A stretch of 64,000 nt of DNA from Nocardia seriolae NBRC 15557 (GCF_007990715.1 NZ_BJWY01000011.1:37188-101187); one strand, 5' to 3'. Shown: positions 30,741-40,070, numbered from the stretch's first letter. A program made the numbers and translations. Notes: generated from the sequence alone by a model not told the origin.

Positions 30741-31844
30741 TCAATCGATCGGCGTCACATAGGGATTCGGTACGGTGGGCGGGAGCAGCGCCATGGCCGA
30801 GAGCCGGCGCATGCCGCACACCTGCATGAGATCGACCACGATGGATCGCAATTGCGCGAACAACACGTGCGCCGACAGTCCCGCGCCGTCCACCAGATCC
30901 TTGGTCGCGCCCTTGCCGACGCGGCGCAGGATGCGGGTGGCCTCGGCGGGATCGGGTTTCTCGTCCGGGTCGGCGAGCATCATGCGGCGCACCACGTCCA
31001 CGGCCTGGCCCAGCTTCTCGACCTCCACGATGAGGCGGGGATCGATCACCTCGTCGTCGCGGACCGAGGTGAGGGCGCGGCGCAGCAGCACGCGGGTGTT
31101 GCGGATGGCATTGTCGAGGGGGTCGGCGGCCTCGCGCAGGCGTTGCAGGCGGGCGCGAGAGTTCCAGTACAGCGGGGAGATTCGAATGATCTCGCGGCTG
31201 CCCTCGAGGGTATTGCGCAGGGAATCGATGGCGCCCTGGGTGCCGCGCGCGGCCTCCAGCGCCTGCTTGATCTTCTCGGCATCGTGCTCGAGCAGGCCGT
31301 CCGCGCATTCGGTGAGGCCCTTGCCCATGACTTCGAGAATTCCGGCGGCCTGTTCGCGGGCGCGTCGCACCGGGTGTATCGGAATCGCGGCCACCACGAC
31401 GATGCCGACCAGTCCGCCCACCAGCGCGTCGATCATGCGCAGCGCCGCGCCGCCGTTGCCGGGCGGATAGAGCGTGGCCACCAGCACCGCGGAACTGGCC
31501 GCCTGCATGGTGATGACCGGGCCGCCGTCCAGGAAGACGGCCGTGCACATGGCCAGGACCACCAGCAGCACGATCTGCCAGGTGCCGGTGCCGACATGGG
31601 TGACGAACAGATCGCCGATGCCGATGCCGACCGCCACGCCGACGATCAACTCGATCGAACGGCGCAGCCGCGCACCGAAGGACACGCCGATGGAGATCAT
31701 GGCGGCCATGGGCGCGAAGAACGGGTGCTCGTGCCCGACCACCTGGTGCGCGATGAACCAGGCCAGGCCCGCGCCGATCGCGCACTGGGCGATCGGCAGG
31801 ATGGAGGACCGGACGCGCCCGGCGGCCCGGCGCATGCGGGTCAC
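30741..31844 (-). CDS. FUSC family membrane protein
   Basis: About 367 residues. The N-terminal half has six hydrophobic segments in the fusaric-acid-resistance/aromatic-acid-exporter pattern (ILPIAQCAIGAGLAWFIAH, FFAPMAAMISIGVSFGARLRRSIELIVGVAVGIGIGDLFV, IVLLVVLAMCTAVFLDGGP, MIDALVGGLVGIVVVAAIPI). The C-terminal half is a long cytosolic helical region. The GTG with GGGAGAG upstream is chosen; an in-frame TTG nearly abuts the upstream stop. It may export small aromatic compounds, but no substrate can be assigned. It follows the DUF3151 gene closely, probably in the same transcript. Confidence 0.82.
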   Translation of the reverse strand: MTRMRRAAGRVRSSILPIAQCAIGAGLAWFIAHQVVGHEHPFFAPMAAMISIGVSFGARLRRSIELIVGVAVGIGIGDLFVTHVGTGTWQIVLLVVLAMCTAVFLDGGPVITMQAASSAVLVATLYPPGNGGAALRMIDALVGGLVGIVVVAAIPIHPVRRAREQAAGILEVMGKGLTECADGLLEHDAEKIKQALEAARGTQGAIDSLRNTLEGSREIIRISPLYWNSRARLQRLREAADPLDNAIRNTRVLLRRALTSVRDDEVIDPRLIVEVEKLGQAVDVVRRMMLADPDEKPDPAEATRILRRVGKGATKDLVDGAGLSAHVLFAQLRSIVVDLMQVCGMRRLSAMALLPPTVPNPYVTPID

Positions 31845-31893
31845 GCTGCTCTCCCGGGCAGCGTCGATGGTTTCGCCTAGGCCGCTGCTCAAT

Positions 31894-32328
31894 TCAGTCG
31901 AGGCCGAGCTCGGCCGCGGCGCGCGGGTCGCAGTCCTCGAGCAGGTCGAGGCAGCGCGCGTACTCGTCGGTCTCGCCGATGGCGCGGGCGGCCTTCGCCA
32001 GCGCGCCGACACTGCGCAGGAAACCCTGGTTCGGTTCGTGGCTCCACGGCACCGGGCCGAAGCCCTTCCAGCCGTTGCGGCGCAACAGGTCCAGGCCGCG
32101 GTGGTAGCCGGTGCGGGCGAACGCGTAGGCGGCGATGACGTCGTGATCGACCTCGTCGCCGCCCCGTTCCAGCGCGGCTTCCGCGAGCGTCGCCCACGCG
32201 ATGGAGGCCGTCGGATGCGCCGCGGCGACCTGCACCGGGTCCTGGTTCTGCAGCAGCGCGTCCTCCGCCTCGATGTTTTCCGGAAGGAGGACCGGCTGCG
32301 GTCCGAGCAGATCACCGAAGGAGGTCAT
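31894..32328 (-). CDS. DUF3151 family protein (Rv0360c-like)
   Basis: About 144 residues, soluble and acidic. Recognisable as the actinobacterial DUF3151 group by FGDLLGPQPVLLPENIEAEDAL, AHPTASIAWATLAEAAL, AYAFARTGYHRGLDLLRRNGWKGFGPVPW and LLEDCDPRAAAEL; the helical hairpin repeats look TPR-like. Function unknown. Two ATGs lie three codons apart, and the second (MTSFGDLL) is used. Position opposite the Rv0361-like gene matches M. tuberculosis. Confidence 0.83.
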   Translation of the reverse strand: MTSFGDLLGPQPVLLPENIEAEDALLQNQDPVQVAAAHPTASIAWATLAEAALERGGDEVDHDVIAAYAFARTGYHRGLDLLRRNGWKGFGPVPWSHEPNQGFLRSVGALAKAARAIGETDEYARCLDLLEDCDPRAAAELGLD

Positions 32329-32411
32329 GCCGATCATTCTGCACCGCCGCCCGAATTGCTCAGTAGGCTGACCGTCGAATCACAGTTCCGCCGAAGCGAG
32401 GGGTGCAGCGC

Positions 32412-34718
32412 GTGTCCGACCCGAAAGACGACCAGCAGCCGCAGGGCGATGCCACCCCGGCAGCCCGTCCGGACGCCGACACCCCCGCCAGCCCGGCAAC
32501 CCCCGCCAACCCGGCCGATGCCGCACCGACGGCCGCCACCGAGGTGATCCCCTCCGCCAATTCCCGCACCGAGGAGATCAGCACCGGCGCAGCCAAATCC
32601 GCCACCAAGTCCGGACCGACCGGTTTCGCCACCATTCACTACGAATCCCCGAAGGCGTCCGGCGCGGCCCGCGTCCAGCCCCCTGCCGCCGGACCGCAGG
32701 GTGCGCCGGGTGCTCAGCCCCCGGCCGCCGCCCGCCAGGGATCGGGCGCATTCGCGCCCCAGCACACCCCGACCGGCCAGCCCCAGGCCCCCGGCTCGAC
32801 CCCGAACCGCGCCCCGGGATCCGACCGTCCGGCCCCGAGCGGGTCAGCCCAGCAGACTCCTCCGGGCGGACAGTCCACCGTGACCGGGCCCGCCGGTGGA
32901 GCTGTGGTCGGCCAGGATTCGTCCGCGCCGCAGAGCACGACCCGTGGAAAATCCCCCGCGGCAGGGCAATCCGGGTCGGGTGGACAGGCCGGGGCCGTCG
33001 GCGGTTCGCAGCCGGCCGGTGGGTCCACGGGTCCCGGATCGGCCGGAGATCAGGGCTCGCAGAATGCGGGCAGCGGACGGCCGACCGGTGCGGCGCAGCA
33101 GCCGTCGGCTGTCGGCGGGCGTGGCCCCGGGGCATCGTCTCCGGCCGATGACGCGCCGACCCAGATGATCCCGATTCAGCGACCGGCCGCAGAGGGTAAG
33201 GACACCGGCGGTGAGCAGGGACCGGGTGTCGCAGCCGCGGCGGCGGACGCGCCCACCCAGTTCATTCCGATCCAGCGGCCGGACGGCGGTAAGAAGGCCG
33301 ACGGTGGTGCGGAAGGCGATCAGCCGGAGGCCGAAGCGCAGGCCGGGGCCGACGCGACCACGCAGATGATCAAGATTCAGCGACCGGGTCAGGCTGCGGG
33401 CGGTGCCGCGGCGGTGGCCGGAAAGACTGGCGCGCAGGACGGTTCGGGCAAGGCCGCCGCGCAGGGTGAGCCCGCGCCGCAGGATGTGCCGACCGAGGGG
33501 ATGGCGGAAGCGCCGCGCGGTGATGTCGGCTCCGGCGACACGACGGCCGCCGGCAAGGGCAGCGGGCAAGAGGATTCGGCACGGCCGGACGGCGATGCCG
33601 CTGCGGGCCGAGCGGCCGATGACGCCGGGGATTCCGGCGATGCGTCCGGTGGAGACGTGAAAACCGTTGTGATCAAGAAGGTTCCGTCGGGGGATGCCGC
33701 GGCGGAGGATGGCGGCGAGGCCGGGACCGAGAAGATTCGGGTTTCGGGGCCGCAGGGGCGGGCGGTCGGTAAGCCGCCGCAGACGCCTCGGGGAAATGTG
33801 GGGCCTCGGAATGTGGGGCCGAAGGGGAATGCGCCGGTGCAGGATGCGCCGGTCGAGGAGACTCGGCCCGCGCCGCCCCGGCCGCCGATGGGGCCGCGGC
33901 GACCGGCGAGTGCGCCGTCGCCCGCGGATATGCAGCCGACCACGCCGGGGCAGCCGATCGGCGGGCCGCGGATCGCGTCGCCGCAGCGGGTCGGGGCGGG
34001 TGCGCCTCCGCAGGGGCCGAAGGGACCGCGGCCCCCGCAGGGGCCGGGCGCACCGCAGGGGCCGGGCGCACCGCACGGACAGGGAGCGCCGCTGGTACAG
34101 CAGGGGCCGCGCGGGCCGCAGGGGCCGAATGCGCAGGCACCCGGCGCCGCACAGGGTTCCGCGCCGGGTGGGCCGGGACAGGCTGTGGTGCAGGATGTTC
34201 CGGTCGATGGGTCGCGGCCGTTGGCACAGCCGCAGCGGGTTCCGGCGGCGGCCGACGGGGAGGCGAAGGCCGCCGGTGGGTCGAACAAGAAGGTGTGGAT
34301 CATCGCGGCGGCGGCCGTGGTGGCAGTGGTCGCGATCGTCGCCGTGGTGTTCGGGGTGCAGAAGCACAACACCGACAATTCGCCGGAAGCCTTGGTGCAG
34401 AAGACGATCACGGCGTACACGGACGCGCTGAACAGCGGGAATCTGGATACGCTGCGCGCGGTGACCTGCGGGACGCAGCACGAGTTCTATCAGAAGATCT
34501 CGGCGGACCAGTTCAACGGCGTGTACCGGACTTCCAAGGAGCAGAAGAGCATTCCGCAGGTGAAGAGCATCGATGCCATTCAGGTGACCGGCGATACCGC
34601 GCTGGCGCAGGCGACGGTGTTCACCGCGGCGGATCCGTCGAAGACTTCCGCGCGCACCTTTGATCTGCGCAACGAGGGTGGCGCGTGGAAGGTGTGTGAT
34701 CCGCAGAACGGGCACTGA
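32412..34718 (+). CDS. Long disordered membrane protein with repeated TQxIxI motifs (Rv0361-like)
   Basis: 768 residues. About 620 residues of Pro/Gly/Gln/Ala-rich disorder precede one transmembrane helix (KVWIIAAAAVVAVVAIVAVVFGV) and an extracytoplasmic domain of roughly 115 residues with an NTF2-like ending (TFDLRNEGGAWKVCDPQNGH). The cytosolic part holds DAPTQMIPIQRP, DAPTQFIPIQRP and DATTQMIKIQRP plus weaker variants (VKTVVIKKV, TEKIRV): acidic residue, Thr, Gln at +1, hydrophobic at +3 and +5, the motif reported for mycobacterial PknA/PknB-type kinases. The GTG with GAGGGG nine bases upstream is used. M. tuberculosis Rv0361 has the same place and layout but is only about 275 residues, so the tail has expanded here. 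Function unknown. Confidence 0.8.
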   Translation: MSDPKDDQQPQGDATPAARPDADTPASPATPANPADAAPTAATEVIPSANSRTEEISTGAAKSATKSGPTGFATIHYESPKASGAARVQPPAAGPQGAPGAQPPAAARQGSGAFAPQHTPTGQPQAPGSTPNRAPGSDRPAPSGSAQQTPPGGQSTVTGPAGGAVVGQDSSAPQSTTRGKSPAAGQSGSGGQAGAVGGSQPAGGSTGPGSAGDQGSQNAGSGRPTGAAQQPSAVGGRGPGASSPADDAPTQMIPIQRPAAEGKDTGGEQGPGVAAAAADAPTQFIPIQRPDGGKKADGGAEGDQPEAEAQAGADATTQMIKIQRPGQAAGGAAAVAGKTGAQDGSGKAAAQGEPAPQDVPTEGMAEAPRGDVGSGDTTAAGKGSGQEDSARPDGDAAAGRAADDAGDSGDASGGDVKTVVIKKVPSGDAAAEDGGEAGTEKIRVSGPQGRAVGKPPQTPRGNVGPRNVGPKGNAPVQDAPVEETRPAPPRPPMGPRRPASAPSPADMQPTTPGQPIGGPRIASPQRVGAGAPPQGPKGPRPPQGPGAPQGPGAPHGQGAPLVQQGPRGPQGPNAQAPGAAQGSAPGGPGQAVVQDVPVDGSRPLAQPQRVPAAADGEAKAAGGSNKKVWIIAAAAVVAVVAIVAVVFGVQKHNTDNSPEALVQKTITAYTDALNSGNLDTLRAVTCGTQHEFYQKISADQFNGVYRTSKEQKSIPQVKSIDAIQVTGDTALAQATVFTAADPSKTSARTFDLRNEGGAWKVCDPQNGH

Positions 34719-35000
34719 AGCCCGCGCGAACAGCCACCGAGGCCCGCACGAACAGCCTCCACGACGTCGCAAATCAGACACTGACGCATTCGCGGTCCCT
34801 GCCGCGATGAACGTCACAAACACCTGGTCATCAGTCCGGGACGCCAGTAAGGTGTCACGGATTGTCTGGGCCAGCCTTTTCGGCATTCCGGCACTTCAAC
34901 GGTTGTACACCGTCCAGGACATTGTCTTCACAGCCCGAAGCAATGTCCGGCAGAAGTGGTGCGGGCCCACCGGGTTTCGATTTGCAGGGAGCTGAACACC

Positions 35001-36050
35001 ATGTCGGTAACGGCAGAGACGACTGAAGCCACCGCGGCCGAACTGGTCGGACGACACTTCCGTGTCCGTGATCACTACGACGTCGGCCGCGAGAAGATCC
35101 GCGAGTTCGCGCGCGCCGTGCGCAACGACCACCCCGCCCACCACCGCGAGGACGCCGCCGTCGAGCTCGGCTACGGCGGTCTGCTCGCCTCGCCGACCTT
35201 CGCGTCCGTCATCGGCGCGGCCACCACCCGCTCCCTGATCGGCACCGTGCTCACCGAGTACGACATGTCGCAGACCCTGCACACCGACCAGGTCTTCGAG
35301 TACTACCGCCCGATCCTGGCCGAGGACCGCCTGGGCGTGGACGTGGTGGTCGAGAGCATCCGCTCGTTCGGCGACAACGACTTCATCAACGTCAAGGTCA
35401 CCATGACCGACGCCGATCTGCTGCCGGTGCTGGTCTCGACCACCACCATCGTGGCCCGCAAGGGTGTCGAGATCGATCCGTCCGCGATCGAGACGGTCTC
35501 CGGCGTGGTCATGCACGGTCACGTCGCCGAGCCCGGCGAATCCACTGCCGACCCGACCGGTCTGGTCCTGCTCGACCCCGAAGAGGTCATCGAGCCTGCC
35601 GCGCCCGCCGCGCCGCTGCCGGTCCACACCGTCCCCGTCGCCACCGCGCTGACCGCGGGCGCCGAGCTGCCCGCCGCCAAGGTGCCGGTCACCCGCGGCG
35701 ATCTGGTCAACTACGCGGGCGTCTCCGGCGACCCGAACCCGATCCACTTCAGCGACGCCGCCGCCACCCTGGTCGGCCTGCCGACCGTGGTCGCGCACGG
35801 CATGTTCACCATGGGCCTGACCGCCGCCTACCTGATCGACTGGCTGGGCGACCCGTCTGCGCTGGGCAAGTTCAGCGTCCGCTTCTCCGGCTACGTCCCG
35901 GTCGAGCCCACCGCCCCGACCATCGTCGAGTTCACCGGCAAGGTGAAGTCGGTGGATGCCGAGACCGGCGCTGCCACCGTGGTTCTGGGCGCGACCTCCG
36001 AAGGCAAGAAGCTCTTCGGCCGCGCCATCGCCGAAGTCCGCCTGAGCTGA
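35001..36050 (+). CDS. Fused (3R)-hydroxyacyl-ACP dehydratase HadA-HadB
   Basis: 349 residues made of two hotdog domains. The N-terminal, HadA-like domain (RHFRVRDHYDVGREKIREFARAVRNDHPAHH...LLASPTF) takes the acyl chain. The C-terminal, HadB-like domain carries the hydratase-2 motif YAGVSGDPNPIHFSDAAA with the catalytic Asp/His, and VAHGMFTMGLTAAYL. In mycobacteria HadA and HadB are separate subunits of the FAS-II dehydratase that elongates meromycolic acids. A fused form is consistent with an order Mycobacteriales relative making mycolic acids. The ATG has GGGAG upstream. There is a Pro/Ala-rich linker between the domains. Confidence 0.85.
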   Translation: MSVTAETTEATAAELVGRHFRVRDHYDVGREKIREFARAVRNDHPAHHREDAAVELGYGGLLASPTFASVIGAATTRSLIGTVLTEYDMSQTLHTDQVFEYYRPILAEDRLGVDVVVESIRSFGDNDFINVKVTMTDADLLPVLVSTTTIVARKGVEIDPSAIETVSGVVMHGHVAEPGESTADPTGLVLLDPEEVIEPAAPAAPLPVHTVPVATALTAGAELPAAKVPVTRGDLVNYAGVSGDPNPIHFSDAAATLVGLPTVVAHGMFTMGLTAAYLIDWLGDPSALGKFSVRFSGYVPVEPTAPTIVEFTGKVKSVDAETGAATVVLGATSEGKKLFGRAIAEVRLS

Positions 36051-36253
36051 GACCCCGAAACCGAAGAGCGGGCCGCACATTCAATTCCGCCTCCCCGGAT
36101 CTTCAGCGCACAGCTGAGAGCCGCGGACCGTCCCCCACGCGTGCCGGCGGTCGAGTGCCGCACCAATTTTGGCCGTCCCCCCGTAGTTACCCCGGCCGCA
36201 GCGAAATCAGTTGTCGCGGCTGGGGAACGACCGGGGGTTTTCGGTTTCGGAGG

Positions 36254-37711
36254 TCAATTCACGGTGGCGTGCATCAGGTAGACGTTGTAGTCGCTCCAGG
36301 TGGACATGGTGAAGTACATGTCGTCGCCGGTGGAACACGGGTGGATGAAACCGCCGTAGAGCTCCGGGAATTGGAGGGCGCTGACCGTGACCGCGCTGTC
36401 GGACCATGCGCCCTGGGGTGAATCCGATTCCCGCACCACCAGGGCCGCCTTGGCGGTGTCCAGGTAGCTCATCTGCCAGAGCTTGCGGCTCGCGTCGTAG
36501 CGGACCGAGAGCTCGGCGGCGGGGGCGTCCACAACCGGTGTGGCGGTGACCAATCCATTGATGGCGGGCACCCAGGCGTCGGTCTGCCAGTACTGGTAGG
36601 CGGTCGGGTTGAGCACCTGGTCTCGGGGCACCCGGGCCAGCCCCACCCCGCCCAGGCGGGTGTTGGGGATGCCGAACATGTACACCCAGTCGCCCTGCGG
36701 CACCATGGCCGCCACCTGGCAGTTGGAGACGCCGAAGATGTTCTCCCACTTGGCGTACGGATCCTTGATCCAGTGCTCGCCGTGGTCGTCGGAGTAGGCG
36801 ATGCCGCCGTAGTTGGTGTACCAGGTGCCCGGGATGGAGTTCCAGGTGCGGATCGACATATAGCTCATGTACTGCCGCTCACCGATGGCGAAACCCGAGG
36901 TCGGAATGGTGGTGATCTCGATATTGTCCATCTTGCGGCTGCTCAGCAGTTCCGTTGCGTGGCAACGGTCGTCGGTGACCATATGGTCGAAGACGACGCC
37001 GTTGGCCAGGTCCCGGTTCTTGCTGAAGGCCAGCAGGTTGGACCGCCAGTCCTCACCCATGCCGCCCGGCGGATGGAAGTCGCGGCCGACGGTGTCGCCG
37101 AAGGCGATGGCGATCTCGTCGGGCCCGCTCTCCCACATGATGCCCAGGTCGGTGCCCTGCACCTGCCAGCGCTTGTCGGTGCGGTTGACCGAGTTCGCGC
37201 CGGTCAGCTTGGCGACCTCGCGTACGTCGGAGACCCGCGGCGCGGTCCGGGCGGATGTCTGCGCGGCGGCCTCGACCGGCGGGTGCGCGGGATCGGGGCC
37301 GGGCGGCAGCGCGGGCGGATTCGGGTTGGGCAGTGCGAAATTGAACGGTTGCGGGCGCACGATCCGCCGGGGCAGGCCGAGTTGCTGGGCCAGGTCGGGC
37401 GGCGCGGCCGGTTGATCGGTGAGATCCGGGCACGGATTGACGCACGGATCGGCGGGCAGTTCCATCTTCACGCGCTTCAGGTTCTCGACGGGCGCCCCCG
37501 GATCGACGGTGACCACCGGATAGACCACGGGCACCTCGAGGGTCTTGGGCACCAGCGCCTCGTGCTCCGGCTTGGCGTCGGCCGAGCACGGTCCGGTGCC
37601 CGGAAGTGCCTGCGCCGCAGCGGGGTCCGCCACCGCCACGCGGTCCATGCCGACGATCACACCCGCTCCGAAGATCACCGCACCCGCAGCTGCGACCAGC
37701 CGCTTGGCCAT
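36254..37711 (-). CDS. Secreted DUF4185 protein, probable endo-D-arabinanase (GH183 type)
   Basis: 485 residues. Signal peptide (LVAAAGAVIFGAGVIVGMDRVAVA), a Pro-rich stretch of about 150 residues, then a DUF4185 beta-propeller of about 300 residues: SVNRTDKRWQVQGTDLGIMWE, IAIAFGDTVGRDFHPPG, DWRSNLLAFSKNRDLANGV, GVSNCQVAAMVPQGDWVYMFG, RYDASRKLWQMSYLDT, LYGGFIHPCSTGDDMYFTMSTW. Members of DUF4185 have been shown to be endo-D-arabinanases acting on arabinogalactan or lipoarabinomannan (GH183), so envelope arabinan turnover is the best inference. ATG MAKRLV is used, with GAGAGG nine bases upstream. The EmbR-like gene lies just upstream on the same strand. Confidence 0.83.
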   Translation of the reverse strand: MAKRLVAAAGAVIFGAGVIVGMDRVAVADPAAAQALPGTGPCSADAKPEHEALVPKTLEVPVVYPVVTVDPGAPVENLKRVKMELPADPCVNPCPDLTDQPAAPPDLAQQLGLPRRIVRPQPFNFALPNPNPPALPPGPDPAHPPVEAAAQTSARTAPRVSDVREVAKLTGANSVNRTDKRWQVQGTDLGIMWESGPDEIAIAFGDTVGRDFHPPGGMGEDWRSNLLAFSKNRDLANGVVFDHMVTDDRCHATELLSSRKMDNIEITTIPTSGFAIGERQYMSYMSIRTWNSIPGTWYTNYGGIAYSDDHGEHWIKDPYAKWENIFGVSNCQVAAMVPQGDWVYMFGIPNTRLGGVGLARVPRDQVLNPTAYQYWQTDAWVPAINGLVTATPVVDAPAAELSVRYDASRKLWQMSYLDTAKAALVVRESDSPQGAWSDSAVTVSALQFPELYGGFIHPCSTGDDMYFTMSTWSDYNVYLMHATVN

Positions 37712-37823
37712 GCACTCAACCTCTCGACAATCGGGCTTTCCGGACACGTCCGGGCAGAGACCCTACCCCCGGGCGCGGGCGAATCACCGGTACTCACCCG
37801 ATCTCGATCAAATCGAGACAGGT

Positions 37824-38942
37824 TCAGCGCAGCGCCTGAAAGGTGAGCACGGTGGTCCCGATCCGGATGGCGTCCCCGTCGGCCAGGATGGCGGCCGATT
37901 CGATGGCCTCCTCGTTGATGTAGATCCCGTTCGCCGAATGCAGGTCCTTGATCAGCAGCCCGGCCCGGCTGGGCGTGATCTGCGCGTGGTATCGGCTGGC
38001 CTTGGGATCGTCGAGCACCAGATCGTTGTCGGTCATGCGGCCGATCTTCATGCCCTTGGCCCCGATCGGGATCACCCGCCCGTCGACCATCCGCAGCTGC
38101 CCGGCGCGCACCGCGCGCGGCATCTCGGTGACGGTCTCGGTCATGGCCTTGGCCATCCGCTCGACCTCGTGAATCTGCCCGGTGCTCAATGGTTCCTGGC
38201 GCAGCACCTTCTGCTCCAGTGCGATGAGCGAGGGCCCCGGGTCGATACCGAGCTCGTCGGCGAGCACCGTGCGCACCCGGCGGCAGGCGTCGAGCGCGTC
38301 GGCCTGGCGGCCGGACAGGTAGAGGGCGGTGATGAGCTGTGCCCACAGCGGTTCCCGCAGCGGATGCGCGCCGGTCATCGACACCAGCTCGCCCACCACG
38401 GAAGAGGCTCGGCCCAGCGCGATTTCGGAGTCGATGCGGGCGGAGGCGACCAGCAGCCGCTCCTCGTCCATGGCGGTCGCGAAGCTCTCCGCGAAACCCA
38501 GCCCGGACAGATCGTCGAGGGCCCTACCGCTCCACTCGGCCAGCGCCTCGCCGTAGAGCCGCGACGCGGCGGTCGGATCGCCGAGCGATGCCGCTTCCGA
38601 GCCTTCCCGGCGCAGCGTCTCGAAGCGCCCGAGATCGCACTCGTCGTCCTCGATTTCCAGCCGGTAGCCGGAGGATTCGGTGCGCAGCAGCGCCACCGGG
38701 TCGACCCCGGCGGTGCGCAGGGTCTTGCGAATGTTCGAGACGAACACCTGCAGACTGGCCTGGTAGGAGTCCGGCGGGTCGTCGTTCCAGACGATGTCGG
38801 CCAGCGCCTGGGAGGACACCGCCCGCCGCCGGTTCACGGTCAACGCCGCCAGCAGCGCACGGGGTTTGGGGCCGCCGACCGGTACGGACCGCCCGGCGAC
38901 CAGCAACTGCACGGGGCCCAGGACCCGTACATCGACAGTCAT
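37824..38942 (-). CDS. EmbR-like SARP regulator with BTAD and FHA domains
   Basis: 372 residues: an OmpR-type winged helix at about 1-95 (VRVLGPVQLLVAGRSVPVGGPKPRALLAAL, SLQVFVSNIRKTL), a BTAD helical domain at about 100-250 (CDLGRFETLRREGSEAA, EPLWAQLITALYLSGRQADALDACRRVR, ELGIDPGPSLIALEQKVL) and a C-terminal FHA domain (MKIGRMTDNDLVLDDPKASRYHAQI, DLHSANGIYINEEAI). This is the EmbR layout; in M. tuberculosis EmbR is bound through FHA by phosphorylated Ser/Thr kinases and activates the arabinosyltransferase genes embCAB. Here the neighbour is a putative arabinanase, which suggests control of arabinan turnover. Confidence 0.86.
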   Translation of the reverse strand: MTVDVRVLGPVQLLVAGRSVPVGGPKPRALLAALTVNRRRAVSSQALADIVWNDDPPDSYQASLQVFVSNIRKTLRTAGVDPVALLRTESSGYRLEIEDDECDLGRFETLRREGSEAASLGDPTAASRLYGEALAEWSGRALDDLSGLGFAESFATAMDEERLLVASARIDSEIALGRASSVVGELVSMTGAHPLREPLWAQLITALYLSGRQADALDACRRVRTVLADELGIDPGPSLIALEQKVLRQEPLSTGQIHEVERMAKAMTETVTEMPRAVRAGQLRMVDGRVIPIGAKGMKIGRMTDNDLVLDDPKASRYHAQITPSRAGLLIKDLHSANGIYINEEAIESAAILADGDAIRIGTTVLTFQALR

Positions 38943-38992
38943 GCCACCTGCCTCGATAGAGACCGCGGCGCGCCCGCCGCTCGTAAATTGCC

Positions 38993-39022
38993 CGGGATTC
39001 CGCCGGTTTCAGCGGAATCCCG
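38993..39022 (-). terminator. Terminator hairpin after fba
   Basis: CGGGATTCCGC and GCGGAATCCCG make an 11-bp stem with an 8-base loop, directly after the fba stop on the minus strand. Confidence 0.65.
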
Positions 39023-39032
39023 ACCGTTGAGC

Positions 39033-40070
39033 TTACTTGGCGCTGATCGAACGTCCCGCCGAGTTCAGGTCGTTGCAGGCTTCGACGACGCGCGCGGCCA
39101 TCGAGGTCTCGGCCTTCTTGAGGTAGCTGCGCGGGTCGTAGACCTTCTTGTTGCCGACCTCGCCGTCGATCTTGAGGACGCCGTCGTAGTTGCCGAACAT
39201 GTGGCCGGCCACCGGGCGAGTGAAGGCGTACTGGGTGTCGGTGTCGACGTTCATCTTCACCACACCGAAGCGCAGCGAGTCCTCGATCTCCGACTTCAGC
39301 GAACCCGAACCGCCGTGGAAGACGAAGTCGAACGGCTGCGCGTCCGAACCCAGGCCCAGCTTGGCGGCGGCCACGCGCTGGCCCTCGGCCAGCACCTCGG
39401 GCTTGAGCACGACATTGCCCGGCTTGTAGACGCCGTGCACATTGCCGAAGGTGGCGGCCAGCAGGTACTTGCCGTTCTCGCCCGCGCCCAGCGCGTCGAT
39501 GGTCTTCTCGAAGTCCTCGGGGGAGGTGTAGAGCTTCTCGTTGATCTCGGCCTCGACGCCGTCCTCTTCACCGCCGACGACGCCGATCTCGACCTCGAGG
39601 ATGATGTTGGCCGCGTGCGCCTGCTTCAGCAGTTCCTTGGCGATCTCGAGGTTCTCGTCGATCGGAATCGCGGAGCCGTCCCACATGTGCGACTGGAACA
39701 GCGGCAGGCCGCCGTTGCGGACGCGCTCGGCCGAAATGGCGAGCAGCGGGCGCACGAAGGCGTCCAGCTTGTCCTTGGGGCAGTGGTCGGTGTGCAGCGC
39801 GATGGTCACGTCGTAGCGCGCGGCAACCACATTCGCGAACTCGGCCAGCGCGACCGCGCCGGTCACCATGTCCTTCACACCCAGGCCGGAACCGAATTCC
39901 GCACCGCCGGTGGAGAACTGGATGATGCCGTCGGAACCGGCGTCCGCGAAGCCCTTGATCGCCGCGTTGATCGTCTCCGAGGACGTGCAGTTGATGGCGG
40001 GGAACGCGAAGGAGTTCTGCTTGGCCCGAGCAATCATCTCGGCGTAGATCTCCGGAGTCGCGATGGGCAC
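39033..40070 (-). CDS. fba: Class II fructose-bisphosphate aldolase
   Basis: 345 residues, zinc-dependent, cleaving fructose 1,6-bisphosphate to DHAP and glyceraldehyde 3-phosphate. Metal and phosphate motifs: IALHTDHCPKDK, EIEIGVVGGEEDGV, TFGNVHGVYKPG, FVFHGGSGS and MNVDTDTQYAFTRP. Nearly colinear with the 344-residue mycobacterial Fba. I use the GTG (V)PIATPEIY with GGAGG seven bases upstream; a more distal ATG would add 12 residues absent from homologues. It is divergent from dedA, with a 20-base palindrome between. Confidence 0.96.
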   Translation of the reverse strand: MPIATPEIYAEMIARAKQNSFAFPAINCTSSETINAAIKGFADAGSDGIIQFSTGGAEFGSGLGVKDMVTGAVALAEFANVVAARYDVTIALHTDHCPKDKLDAFVRPLLAISAERVRNGGLPLFQSHMWDGSAIPIDENLEIAKELLKQAHAANIILEVEIGVVGGEEDGVEAEINEKLYTSPEDFEKTIDALGAGENGKYLLAATFGNVHGVYKPGNVVLKPEVLAEGQRVAAAKLGLGSDAQPFDFVFHGGSGSLKSEIEDSLRFGVVKMNVDTDTQYAFTRPVAGHMFGNYDGVLKIDGEVGNKKVYDPRSYLKKAETSMAARVVEACNDLNSAGRSISAK

